This document shows, piece by piece, positions 51,305 through 59,625 of a stretch of 64,000 bases of DNA. The stretch lies in assembly GCF_030407165.1 (NCBI RefSeq), contig NZ_CP129111.1, positions 3,038,001-3,102,000 on the forward strand, given 5' to 3'. Source of the stretch: Fontisubflavum oceani (GTDB lineage Bacteria > Pseudomonadota > Alphaproteobacteria > Rhodobacterales > Rhodobacteraceae). The translations under genes were made by a program, and so were the position numbers. Positions within the stretch are counted from its first letter, which is position 1; every line of letters starts with the position of its first letter. The notes under the pieces were generated by a model. It saw only the letters and a program-made list of their open reading frames with translations. It had not been told where the DNA came from and searched no databases.

Positions 51305-53873
51305 GGGGCATCTCCTCTTCGAATTTCTTTTTCAATTGCGCGGCCAGGTCGGGCGAAACGTCGTAGCCATCGTATTCATCCAGCAGGGCCTCATCATAGG
51401 TTTCATAGGCCCATTCATTGATGTCTTCGATGGCACCCGAGGCAAGAAGCCCCGCAGCGCGGCACAAGTCCTCGAACGCGTCTTCCGTCCAATGATCCTG
51501 TGCGATCAGGGCTTTCACCAGATGTGAGTGCTTGGCATCCAAACCACCTAGAACCGTTTCATCTGGCTCGGCGTCCTCGGGCACGTCCAGCGTATCGTCG
51601 AAGATGTCCCCCAATACCGAAGAGACACGCGCAGTGTCGGATTGAATGGCCGCGATCCGAGCAGCATCCAACTTCGGAGGCCCGGACGGGGCTTCATCAG
51701 GAATGGCCTCTCCCGCAGCACCGGGTTCAGCAGCGCGAACACGCACCGGTCCGTCACTGGCATCCCCGGTATGAAGGTCGGAATACACCAAAGCCGGGTC
51801 CAGCCCCAACGCCTTGTAAATTTTCTCAATCCCCGCAACCTCCTCGGATTGGATCACACCATCCGCATGGGCTGCTGCGACCAACGCCGACCTGACCCGC
51901 GCCATCGCCTCTGGCCCGGTGTCCTTGAGCTTGCGCCGGAGCAAACTCATGTCCGGTGCAACTGCCAGCATCCATTCCACATTCGCAGCAAGTCGACGGC
52001 ATTCCTGCCCACTCAACCCTTCCACGTCCGTAGCCTTGGCCAATAGCGACTTCCTTTCGCTCTCGGTGATCTGTCCGTCCGCATGGGCTACAAACGATCC
52101 TAGCGCAGCCTCGATCAGCGCAGCGCGGTATCGGTCGGAGACGTCTTCCAACTGCGCGACCGCTTCACCCAACTCAAACAACACCACAGGTTCATCCAGC
52201 TTGGGTGAGCGCAGGGCGAAACGGGGGTCAGGCGCAAAGCCATAGCCGATCCGAGCCAGCGCATCCGCCGCGCCGGTCAGGATACGTTTGCTCAATTTCT
52301 CTGGCCGCGCTCCTTCAAGGCGTTCAACAACGTCCAGAACGGGGATCAAACCACCGCTGCCAACACGATCCGAAGCCCAAGCCTTGAGTTTCTCCAGTTC
52401 AGCGCTTGGAAACAACTCCCACAACTCCTGAGGCAACAGCGCCTGCGCTTCCACGCTCCCTCGCCCGTCTGGGTTCCGACCCAGATAGCGGCTAAGTTTG
52501 TCGAGATCGTCCATCACCTCATCTGCGATTTCCTGTGCGATCTCTACGGGTTTTCTTAGGCCGGAAATGTCAGGCACTTTTGCCCCATTTACCGTCGGCT
52601 CTAGCTGACCTTGGAATTCGCTTGATGCGGCCTGATAAGTGGGCTTGAGCATCTTGCGTGGCTTGTTCACCTTCAAACCATCAGGAAAACGTTCGTCGAA
52701 GCGCAGCCTGAACAGAGCGCGAAACTCTTCAACACAGCGTGTTGCCGGGGTGCGCAGGCGGCGCTCAGGATGGCACATCAACCAACTGAGAACCCAATCC
52801 GCCGAGAGCAAGTCACCGCGCCCCACACGCGCCCCGATGGCGATCTTGAGCGACAGCGGCAGGTCCCAGCCGCGATAGTCAAAAACCGGCTCATGAACGG
52901 CCTCATCATTCAACGAGATTTGCGCAAGCTGAATGAATTCCCCCAGATACCGCTGCACCGATCCGTTATCCGGGTAAAGGTCCTTCAGACGCCGGACTTC
53001 CTGCAATATCTCCCGCTTCTCAGCCTCAGCAGGGTGATCCAGGACGAAACGACGCTCCAGCCCATAGAAATAGAGAAACATGTAGCCCGGATCATATAAT
53101 GGATCCAAACGTCCACTTGCCAACCAATCCAGATATGTCGCCCGACATTGCGATGGGATTTCCGAATAGCCAGGCCAATAGGGCATGTAGTTGCCCACCT
53201 TATCGGTGCCATTGCGGGCGACAGACAGAGAGGGATCAATATAGGCCCGGCACTTGTCCCGATATCCATAGTCATTCAGGCGTGGCGGTGTGCCGACATA
53301 GACCATGCCGCCAATCTCTCGCCCGCCGACACTAACGTTTTCAGATGACGGAACCCATCGGGTTCGGTGAGTGGCTTTGCGTGTCGCCGTTCTCGCGCGT
53401 TCTTTCCTGTCGGCGATCTGCGACAGTTCCGCTGACGACGCTCTACCCGCCTTTACAATGGCGGCATAGTCCTGTTTGGGCGGCTGATACTTTGGCCTAG
53501 TTTCATTCGCTGAATTTTGCAGGCTACGAGAAGAACCGGACAGGATGGCATCCCGATTGCGTTCCCTCAATGCTTGTTCGCGTATCAGGGTCAGCTCGTT
53601 TGGGCTTTGTCGATCAAGGCGTTCCACTTTCCTTTGTGACTTCGGTGATCTGCGAGCCAGTTCGGCATCCGTTTGAGAAACATCATCTCCTGCTTGTGCC
53701 AGCATATTTGCTCTTCTTTTCTCACCCCACCAAACCAAGGCTATTGGTGTTCCGAATAAGAACAGCATCTGTGCACCTTCGGACCAGCCTTGGAGAAAGG
53801 TTGTCACTGCAATCATGCTAAGCACCAAATACAAAACGAGAAAGAAAACTATTCTGAATAACTTGATAATCAT
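51291..53873 (-). CDS. TerB-domain protein (TerB-N / TerB / TerB-C) with N-terminal membrane anchor
   Basis: 860 residues. Two hydrophobic helices (about 5-25 and 33-50) anchor it in the membrane. A basic linker follows, then a TerB-N domain (about 165-370: GGREIGGMVYVG, YWPGYSEIPSQCR, YDPGYMFLYFYGLERR). A TerB helical bundle (about 575-690: GSFVAHADGQITESERKSL and VAAAHADGVIQSEEVAGIE, each with the acidic metal-binding pattern) is followed by an acidic TerB-C domain up to 855. This domain order is known from predicted stress/phage-response modules. First gene of the operon with the BrxD-like ATPase and helicase; likely the membrane-linked or calcium/metal-sensing part. Confidence 0.8.
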   Translation of the reverse strand: MIIKLFRIVFFLVLYLVLSMIAVTTFLQGWSEGAQMLFLFGTPIALVWWGEKRRANMLAQAGDDVSQTDAELARRSPKSQRKVERLDRQSPNELTLIREQALRERNRDAILSGSSRSLQNSANETRPKYQPPKQDYAAIVKAGRASSAELSQIADRKERARTATRKATHRTRWVPSSENVSVGGREIGGMVYVGTPPRLNDYGYRDKCRAYIDPSLSVARNGTDKVGNYMPYWPGYSEIPSQCRATYLDWLASGRLDPLYDPGYMFLYFYGLERRFVLDHPAEAEKREILQEVRRLKDLYPDNGSVQRYLGEFIQLAQISLNDEAVHEPVFDYRGWDLPLSLKIAIGARVGRGDLLSADWVLSWLMCHPERRLRTPATRCVEEFRALFRLRFDERFPDGLKVNKPRKMLKPTYQAASSEFQGQLEPTVNGAKVPDISGLRKPVEIAQEIADEVMDDLDKLSRYLGRNPDGRGSVEAQALLPQELWELFPSAELEKLKAWASDRVGSGGLIPVLDVVERLEGARPEKLSKRILTGAADALARIGYGFAPDPRFALRSPKLDEPVVLFELGEAVAQLEDVSDRYRAALIEAALGSFVAHADGQITESERKSLLAKATDVEGLSGQECRRLAANVEWMLAVAPDMSLLRRKLKDTGPEAMARVRSALVAAAHADGVIQSEEVAGIEKIYKALGLDPALVYSDLHTGDASDGPVRVRAAEPGAAGEAIPDEAPSGPPKLDAARIAAIQSDTARVSSVLGDIFDDTLDVPEDAEPDETVLGGLDAKHSHLVKALIAQDHWTEDAFEDLCRAAGLLASGAIEDINEWAYETYDEALLDEYDGYDVSPDLAAQLKKKFEEEMPHVEA

Positions 53874-54064
53874 CGAGTCCCGACACGGCCCTTTTCGATG
53901 ACCCTAAGACGCATGAGATGGTTTGCAACAGCCATCGCTTGAGCTGTTGAGTATTTCCCCTCGAAAACCCTTCGTTGCGCCCTAAAGATTCTCCTCCAAA
54001 ACCCGGACCAATTTCTTGCGTATTGCAGGGCTGTTACATGAGCATTCCCAAACGCTCTCGAGAT

Positions 54065-54583
54065 TCATGGCGGCAAGCAACAAGTTGTCAGCGTGGAACT
54101 TACAGCAACGTCTCTGCCGAGTTCCGATCGAACAGCCCCGCTAGCATCGCGCGACAACATCAGGTCCGAGGCGTGGCCGGTTTGTGCTCGCACTTTATGG
54201 GTCGGCACCCCGGCCTTGATGCCGCTGGTAGAGAGGCCAGCACGGAGGCTGTGCGCACGTTCGGACAGCCAACCGTCCGCCGCTTGACCGAGTGTCATGA
54301 GCTTGGCCCGGTCTTGCCCGAGTTGGACGTTACGGTCCTTGCAATCGGCCATTTCAACCAGCGCCTTCTCGGCGAGCTTTCGGGCATCATTGAGCGTTAA
54401 GGTGTCAGCCCAACCAATCGTGACGCACCGGGTTCTCCCCTTCACGCGGCTTTCCGCAAAGTAAGATTTCGATCTCGTGCCAACCCTCACACCAAACCCT
54501 CGCAGCGCACCATCTGTGATCATGGACTGCCCGGCTCTTGCGAAAGACAGGTCTCCGACGAATTGCGCTGTCAGCTTCGGCAT
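54065..54583 (-). pseudogene. int: Island integrase (tyrosine recombinase, DUF4102 arm-binding type), internally deleted
   Basis: The N-terminal arm-binding domain is intact (FVGDLSFARAGQSMITDG, GFGVRVGTRSKSYFAE, LTLNDARKLAEKAL). At about residue 118 it jumps to the C-terminal box (GVPTHKVRAQTGHASDLMLS), losing the central domain with the catalytic Arg and Lys. After LSRDASG the tail no longer matches integrases, so the Tyr nucleophile is lost too. It lies 164 bp inside attR, so it was very probably the enzyme that inserted the island at tRNA-Asn. It cannot be active now. Confidence 0.8.
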
Positions 54584-54593
54584 CTCATCCCCA

Positions 54594-54615
54594 ATTTAGT
54601 AGGCATTTAGTAGGC
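54594..54615. repeat. Tandem 11-bp repeat upstream of the integrase (possible arm sites)
   Basis: ATTTAGTAGGC occurs twice without a gap (54594-54604, 54605-54615), and GAGTAGGT follows at 54624. Its position between int and attR suits integrase arm-type binding sites. Confidence 0.45.
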
Positions 54616-54746
54616 AGATATTGAGTAGGTACCGACGAATATGGAGAGGAAAGAAACAATACAAGAGATTGATTTTCTATTTATTTACAATAGCATGTGA
54701 GGTATTTTGAAAGCATGTGAGCTAATGGGAAAAATGGCAATTAGTA

Positions 54747-54792
54747 ACTGTTAATCAATTGGTCGTAGGTTCGATCTCTACTGCCCGAGCCA
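54747..54792 (+). repeat. attR: copy of the tRNA-Asn 3' end
   Basis: 46 bp matching 19847-19892 at 43 positions. Two of the three differences fall in the acceptor-stem strand, so this copy could not form a working tRNA by itself. It marks the right edge of the island. Confidence 0.85.
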
Positions 54793-55073
54793 ATTTTCTC
54801 ATTGTATCACATTGAAAGCCTTAGAAACAAAGGCTTGCTGTGGCCCTAAGGACTAAAGTCTACAGCTGACGCATCTCGACTGCCCTCAGACACTCCCACC
54901 CGTCCTCGAACGTGCCATTTTCTTGCTGCCGCCCTCTACTCGAATTCATACTCTCCGATGTGTTGTCTACGCTTGTGTCAGGCATCAACTACACATCGTC
55001 AGATGCACTTGGCCGCTTATGCGCATCTCCAACTCAGGTGCCTTAGAATTCGCCCCACATTAGCAGGCAAAGA
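54793..55073. other. Non-coding stretch right of the island
   Basis: No gene seen on either strand. Stop codons are frequent and no ribosome site precedes any long frame. It holds only the approach to the terminator at 55074-55113. Confidence 0.5.
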
Positions 55074-55113
55074 AACGATCTCACCGGCATCTATACGACA
55101 AGGTGAGATCGTT
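55074..55113 (-). terminator. Terminator of the cuyA-proW operon
   Basis: A perfect 12-bp stem, AACGATCTCACC (55074-55085) with GGTGAGATCGTT (55102-55113). On the minus strand it is followed by TTCTTT, 58 bp after the proW stop. Confidence 0.7.
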
Positions 55114-55170
55114 AATTCCCATACACGCCTCGGGGTTATGTCAGCTCAAACCCCACAACAGAAAAACCGA

Positions 55171-56736
55171 TCAATGCTCGTCTTTCAGGTCGCGGCGGCG
55201 GAACGCGCCTTGGACGATCCGGTCGATGACCATGGCGACGAAGAGGATGGCGAGACCGCCCAGGATACCGGGGCCTTTGGCGGCGAATTGCAGCGCCTCC
55301 AGGATTTCCTGGCCCAAACCGCCCCCGCCGATGAGCGAGATGATCACCACCATCGATAGGCACATCAGGATCGTCTGATTGACCCCGGTCATGATCGACG
55401 GTCGGGCCAGCGGCAGCTCCACATCGCGCAGGATTTGCCAGTTCGACGCGCCGAAGGCGCTGGCCGCCTCCTTGATGCTTTCGGGCACGCCCCGCATCCC
55501 CAAAGCTGTCAGGCGGATCACCGGCGGCATGCCAAAGATGATCGTGGCCAGAATACCCGGCGGGTTGCCGGTTCCGAAAAACGCGATGATCGGGATCAGA
55601 TACACAAACGCTGGCAGGGTTTGCATCAAATCCAAGACCGGCTCGGCAATCCGATAGGCGCGTTTGGATTTGCCGAACCAGATGCCAAGCGGGATGCCCA
55701 TCAGCACGCAGAGGAACACCGCCGACCCGACCAGTGCCACGGTCTCCATCGAGACCTCCCAATAGCCGAGAAACGCGATATAGGCGAGCGCTGCGGCGGT
55801 GAAAATCGCCACACGCGGGCCCGCCGCACGCCAAGCGACGACACAGATCACCGTCATCACCACCGGCCAAGGCGTGCCGATCAGCGCCACCGAAATGGTG
55901 TCTAGGATTTGCCGAATGCCGAGGACGATGCCGTCAAAGGCCCCGGCCCCATTGCGGGCCGCCGCGTCAATGACATCCTCCAGCCACCTAGCCGTATCGG
56001 AATAGTGATCGGGATTGGCCGGGAAAGAGGTCAGGAACTCGGTGACATCTTCCACCGTGAAGCGATAGACTGTGAGCGGCGCAATGGCCAATGCTAGCGC
56101 GATCCCCAAGATCAGGTTGGTTGTGTTGACTCCCGATGGCACAAGATCGGGGTCGATCCGCCAGCGTTCATATTGTTTTTCCAAGGCAATATTGGCCCAG
56201 ACGCCCTGGATCACCCGAATGGCGACCAAAAGGACCAACCCGGTGATCAGGATTTGAACGGAATCCGCCGCCATCGCATCGGCGGCTTCGCGGCTGCGTT
56301 CGGCGGCGCGCAACAAGTTGTTGCCAAGCGTCTCAAACCGGCTGCCATCCTCACCCGCGGCGACAGCATCCGCCGCGCGTTGCAGGAAGTCCTGCGCGCG
56401 TGCTTCTTGGGTGGCGGCGCGGGCCAGATCGTCGGCCCCCAACTCGCCCCATGTACCGCGCCCGATCTGAACCCAGGCGATAATCTCAAGGATCAAGAAC
56501 CCCCAGAACCCGCCCCAAATGCCACGGGCCGCAGACCAAATTGGCCCGAGCAATGCGGCGGCCCAGTTAAACGTCAGCGGGATGCCCCGCGTGGTGTTGT
56601 GGATCTTGCGGAAGGCGCTTGCGTAATACTCGTGGTTCGTGACGGCAAACTCGGCCACCGAGGCGTTGAACGCCGCGTGATCCATCTCGATATCGGCGAC
56701 GTTTTCGGCGCGCGGTGTGGTGGATGTATCGGTCAT
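55171..56736 (-). CDS. proW: ABC transporter permease, ProW/OpuAB type, with extra N-terminal domain
   Basis: 521 residues. The C-terminal 260 form the binding-protein-dependent permease: GSAVFLCVLMGIPLGI, then the EAA coupling loop GVPESIKEAASAFGASNWQI, and SLIGGGGLGQEIL. The N-terminal 200 residues are extra: FNWAAALLGPIWSAARGIW with two hydrophobic helices (DUF2628-like) followed by an Ala/Arg/Glu-rich segment and another helix. Ordinary ProW is about 280-350 residues. The ATG overlaps the proV stop (TAATG). Function is import of a betaine-like or other solute with ProV and ProX. Confidence 0.85.
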   Translation of the reverse strand: MTDTSTTPRAENVADIEMDHAAFNASVAEFAVTNHEYYASAFRKIHNTTRGIPLTFNWAAALLGPIWSAARGIWGGFWGFLILEIIAWVQIGRGTWGELGADDLARAATQEARAQDFLQRAADAVAAGEDGSRFETLGNNLLRAAERSREAADAMAADSVQILITGLVLLVAIRVIQGVWANIALEKQYERWRIDPDLVPSGVNTTNLILGIALALAIAPLTVYRFTVEDVTEFLTSFPANPDHYSDTARWLEDVIDAAARNGAGAFDGIVLGIRQILDTISVALIGTPWPVVMTVICVVAWRAAGPRVAIFTAAALAYIAFLGYWEVSMETVALVGSAVFLCVLMGIPLGIWFGKSKRAYRIAEPVLDLMQTLPAFVYLIPIIAFFGTGNPPGILATIIFGMPPVIRLTALGMRGVPESIKEAASAFGASNWQILRDVELPLARPSIMTGVNQTILMCLSMVVIISLIGGGGLGQEILEALQFAAKGPGILGGLAILFVAMVIDRIVQGAFRRRDLKDEH

Positions 56737-57770
56737 TACTTGCCCCCCTGGATGCCACGCAGCAGCGTCGCCTTGCTCACAACGCCCGCATCTTGGCCAT
56801 CAACGGTCACCACAATCGGCCCGTCGGTGCCGACCGAGATATCAATCAATGCGTCGAGATCGCTTTCGTGATCGGCGCGCGGCGCACCGTTCAGCGACGC
56901 TGGATCGATGCCGTTCATCGGCTCCATGATCGTATGGGCCCGCACCAGTTTGAGGCGCGAGATGCCCTGGACGAACTCACGGACATAATCATCAGCGGGC
57001 TGGGTCACGATCTCTTCCGGCGTGCCGATTTGCACGATCACGCCGTCTTTCATGATCGCGATCCGGTGGCCGATACGGATCGCCTCATCCAGATCGTGGG
57101 TGATGAACAGCGTTGTCTTGTCGAGGTCTTCGACAAGCGATTTGAACTGATCCTGCAATTGCAGGCGAATAAGCGGGTCGAGCGCCGAAAACGGCTCGTC
57201 CATCAGCAGAATTTCGGGGTCGGAGGCCAAGGCGCGGGCAATTCCAACGCGTTGCTGCATCCCGCCGGAAAGCTCACGTGGGAGCCGGTCTTCATAGCCG
57301 TCCAGGTTCACCAGGCCGAGCGTGTGATCAGACACGGCCCAGCGGCGCGACTTCGGCACGCCGCGAATTTCCAACGGATAGGCCACGTTTTCCCGCACCG
57401 AGCGGTGCGGCATCAGCGCCATATGCTGAAACACCATGCCAATATGCTTGGCGCGCATCATGCGCAGCTCTTTGGCATCCATTTTGCCCACATCTTCGCC
57501 CAGCACTTTGATCGTCCCGGCTGACGGCTCGATGAGCCGGTTCACATGGCGCACAAGCGTGGATTTGCCAGAGCCCGACAGGCCCATGATGCAGAAAATC
57601 TCACCGCGCGAGACCGAGAATGTCGCCTCGCGCACGCCAATCACCGTGCCGAATTCGTCAAGGGCCTCGGGCTTGTTCAAGCCCCGAGATCGCGCGGCCT
57701 CAATCGTCTCGGTGGCGCGTTTTCCGAAGACTTTCCAGACATCGGTCAGTTCAACAACCGCTTCATTCAT
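56736..57770 (-). CDS. proV: ABC transporter ATP-binding protein, ProV/OpuAA type
   Basis: 344 residues. Walker A GLSGSGKST, Q-loop FQHMALMPHRSV, signature LSGGMQQRVG, Walker B ILLMDEPFSALDPL and the switch His in FITHDLDEA. The N-terminal WKVFG and the extension AFDEFGTVIGVREATF-like (DEFGTVIGVREATF) are the glycine-betaine/proline branch. The C-terminal 65 residues are a single shortened CBS-like part rather than a full pair. ATG at 57770 (MNEAVVELTDVWKVFG) chosen over a longer frame. Confidence 0.9.
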   Translation of the reverse strand: MNEAVVELTDVWKVFGKRATETIEAARSRGLNKPEALDEFGTVIGVREATFSVSRGEIFCIMGLSGSGKSTLVRHVNRLIEPSAGTIKVLGEDVGKMDAKELRMMRAKHIGMVFQHMALMPHRSVRENVAYPLEIRGVPKSRRWAVSDHTLGLVNLDGYEDRLPRELSGGMQQRVGIARALASDPEILLMDEPFSALDPLIRLQLQDQFKSLVEDLDKTTLFITHDLDEAIRIGHRIAIMKDGVIVQIGTPEEIVTQPADDYVREFVQGISRLKLVRAHTIMEPMNGIDPASLNGAPRADHESDLDALIDISVGTDGPIVVTVDGQDAGVVSKATLLRGIQGGK

Positions 57771-57817
57771 CGTATTTGTCCCCCGAGGACGCGTGGCATG
57801 GGATAGAAACGTCAAGA

Positions 57818-57847
57818 GGGGCCGCGCCAACATTGCGGCACGGCCCC
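57818..57847 (-). promoter_or_regulatory. Intergenic hairpin between proX and proV
   Basis: GGGGCCG (57818-57824) pairs with CGGCCCC (57841-57847), with an inner GCC/GGC pair. Hairpins here often stabilise the mRNA of the binding-protein gene and lower expression of the ATPase gene. Confidence 0.45.
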
Positions 57848-57864
57848 GAAACGTCGCGCGACGC

Positions 57865-58826
57865 TTAGTTGGTCAACCACCCAAGGACGATATCCTCGTT
57901 GTCGGCAATCCACTGGGCTGCAAAATCCGCCGGCTCAACATCGTTGATCGACAGTTCCAGACCCATGGTCGAGAGCACCTCTGCGGGCATCTCATAGGCA
58001 TCGAACAGGGCCGCCACTTCGGGATAGTTCTCCTGCACATTGGCTGCGTAATGCAGGTGCAATGTGGCGCCGTTCCAGGCCGTTGAAGCCATGGAGTTTT
58101 CCAACCAGGCCGGGTCATCGGTCGGCTGGATCACGTTCCAGGTCGCCGGATCATGCGCGGGCTCTTCGAGATAGGTCAGATCATAGGCCACGAAGATGAA
58201 ATGCGGATCATAGCAAAAGCCGATCCACGGCTCTTCGGCCTCGATTGCGGTGCCCAGCGCCCCCACGCCACGGTGCCGTCATACTCTTCCAGATCAAGCA
58301 CTTCATCATAGCCATAGGACCGCGCGCGGATGCGCTCGATGACGGTGGAGGCCCAACCCGGCGCGCCGATCCAGACCTGCGGACGACCGTCGCCATCGGT
58401 GTCGAAGATCGCCATTTTCTCGGGGTCGGTCAGATCTTCGATCGTGGTGATGTCATATTGCTCGGCAATATAGGTTGGCACACACATGCCCTGGTTGGCC
58501 TGCACCGGGTTCTCATTCATCACCACCGTGCCGTTTTCGACGACGAAGGTGTCATGCAGGTTCTGCTGGTTTGGCATCCACACTTCGGGATGCACATGCA
58601 TAGAGCCAGAATCCATTGCCTCGAAGATGATCGGGTTGGTGCCGTTTTGCAGCTCAACCTCAAGGCCGAAATTCGTCTCGATCACCTGTTCCAGGATATT
58701 GGCGGTGGCGCTGGCCGAGGGCCAGTTTGGCACGCCGATCACCAGGTCTTGCGCCGAAGCTGCGGTGAAGCTGGCAAGGCCGATGGCCGTACCCGCAAGG
58801 GTTGCGCGAACAGTTTTGTTCAGCAT
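57865..58826 (-). pseudogene. proX: ABC transporter substrate-binding protein, ProX type, frameshifted
   Basis: Two frames make one periplasmic binding protein of about 320 residues. A signal peptide (MLNKTVRATLAGTAIGLASF, cleavage after ASA) is followed by DLVIGVPNWPSASATANILE and MHVHPEVWMPNQ. The second frame has EPWIGFCYDPHFIFVAYDL, where aromatic residues would line a quaternary-ammonium pocket. Adding one G to the five-G run at 58260-58264 (coding strand) restores the frame: VAWGALGTAIEAEEPW. So the gene is probably intact in the organism. Its ATG overlaps the racemase stop by 7 bp. Confidence 0.82.
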
Positions 58827-59620
58827 TTGGAGAGTTCCTTTCCCTGTTGGTCGGTTTTTTTGTTACCCCGTGCCGCGCCCGACCGGTTCGCAGCATCAGG
58901 GAGTGTGGTTGAGGCCAGGTTATGGCCCCGGGAATTCGTCGCGAACGCCACCAATTCCAGCACGAGTATGTCCAGTGTGTCAAAGCCCTTCGTTCCAGCC
59001 GCAAGCGCCGACGAGATTAACGAGAACTCGGTGCAGGCAATCATCTGCACGACCGCGCATTGATCCCGCAGATCCATCGAGGCAGCTCTGAGGGCCGCGC
59101 GTGTCGCATCACTGGGCCCGTTCGATTTGATCGACCGGATCGCAGACAGCAGTGGGGCTTCGTCAGCGGGATAGAGCGCGGTCAGGCCTTCTGTTGCCAA
59201 AGCCGCATCAAACAAGGCCACCTTTCGTCCGGCGGGCGACGCCAAAACGCCGACTTTGCCGCCCGCCCCCGCCAGACGCCGCGCATGAGCCGCCGACAGT
59301 GCAATCATATCGAGAAACGGGATAGAGACCGACGCTTGAATTGCGGCGGCATAGTGATGTGCCGTGTTGCACGGCATCGCCAATGCCTCGGCTCCGGCGC
59401 GTTCCAAATCCTGCGCCATCCGCACCAAGACCGGCGCCGGGTCTTCGCCCGAGCCATCGATCAGGTGTTTGATCCGCGACGGCACTTGCGGGTTCTGATC
59501 TACCAGAAGCGGCACATGGCCGGCATCGTCGGCAGCCGGCACAGCGTCCAACACCTTCTGCATCAACAGAAGCGTCGCCTCCGGCCCCATGCCGCCCAGT
59601 ATGCCAACTTGGCGCATCAT
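58820..59620 (-). CDS. Aspartate/glutamate racemase family protein
   Basis: 266 residues. MMRQVGILGGMGPEATLLLM is the family opening, AMPCNTAHHYAAAI carries the first catalytic Cys, and QMIACTEFSLI the second, so both cysteines of the cofactor-independent racemases are present. The C-terminal 35 residues are polar and variable. Neighbours are a cysteate sulfo-lyase/D-cysteine desulfhydrase upstream (5 bp gap) and a ProXVW importer downstream, so the natural substrate may be an acidic sulfur amino acid such as cysteate rather than aspartate. That is inference. Confidence 0.82.
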   Translation of the reverse strand: MMRQVGILGGMGPEATLLLMQKVLDAVPAADDAGHVPLLVDQNPQVPSRIKHLIDGSGEDPAPVLVRMAQDLERAGAEALAMPCNTAHHYAAAIQASVSIPFLDMIALSAAHARRLAGAGGKVGVLASPAGRKVALFDAALATEGLTALYPADEAPLLSAIRSIKSNGPSDATRAALRAASMDLRDQCAVVQMIACTEFSLISSALAAGTKGFDTLDILVLELVAFATNSRGHNLASTTLPDAANRSGAARGNKKTDQQGKELSKC

Positions 59621-59625
59621 ATATC

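Larger units (their letters stand above)
19847..54792. mobile_element. Genomic island integrated at tRNA-Asn, about 34.9 kb
   Basis: The element lies between the 3' end of tRNA-Asn and an imperfect copy of the same 46 bp. It carries a deleted tyrosine integrase next to the right repeat, phage packaging genes, a restriction-modification pair, pseudaminic-acid genes, IS fragments, a toxin-immunity pair and a helicase cassette. Housekeeping genes resume on both sides. A second integrase tail at 30164-30299 and truncated genes at several joints show that it was built in steps. The left boundary is exact; the right one is set by the repeat. Confidence 0.85.

Noticed and set aside
49994..53873. Calling the TerB/BrxD/helicase genes a BREX system
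   Set aside because: No PglX-type methylase, PglZ, BrxA, BrxB or BrxC/PglY gene lies nearby. Only two protein families are shared, so a full BREX label is not supported.
54958..55359. Plus-strand frame over the proW 3' end
   Set aside because: Half of it is antisense to the conserved permease, and the rest crosses the operon terminator. No ribosome site.
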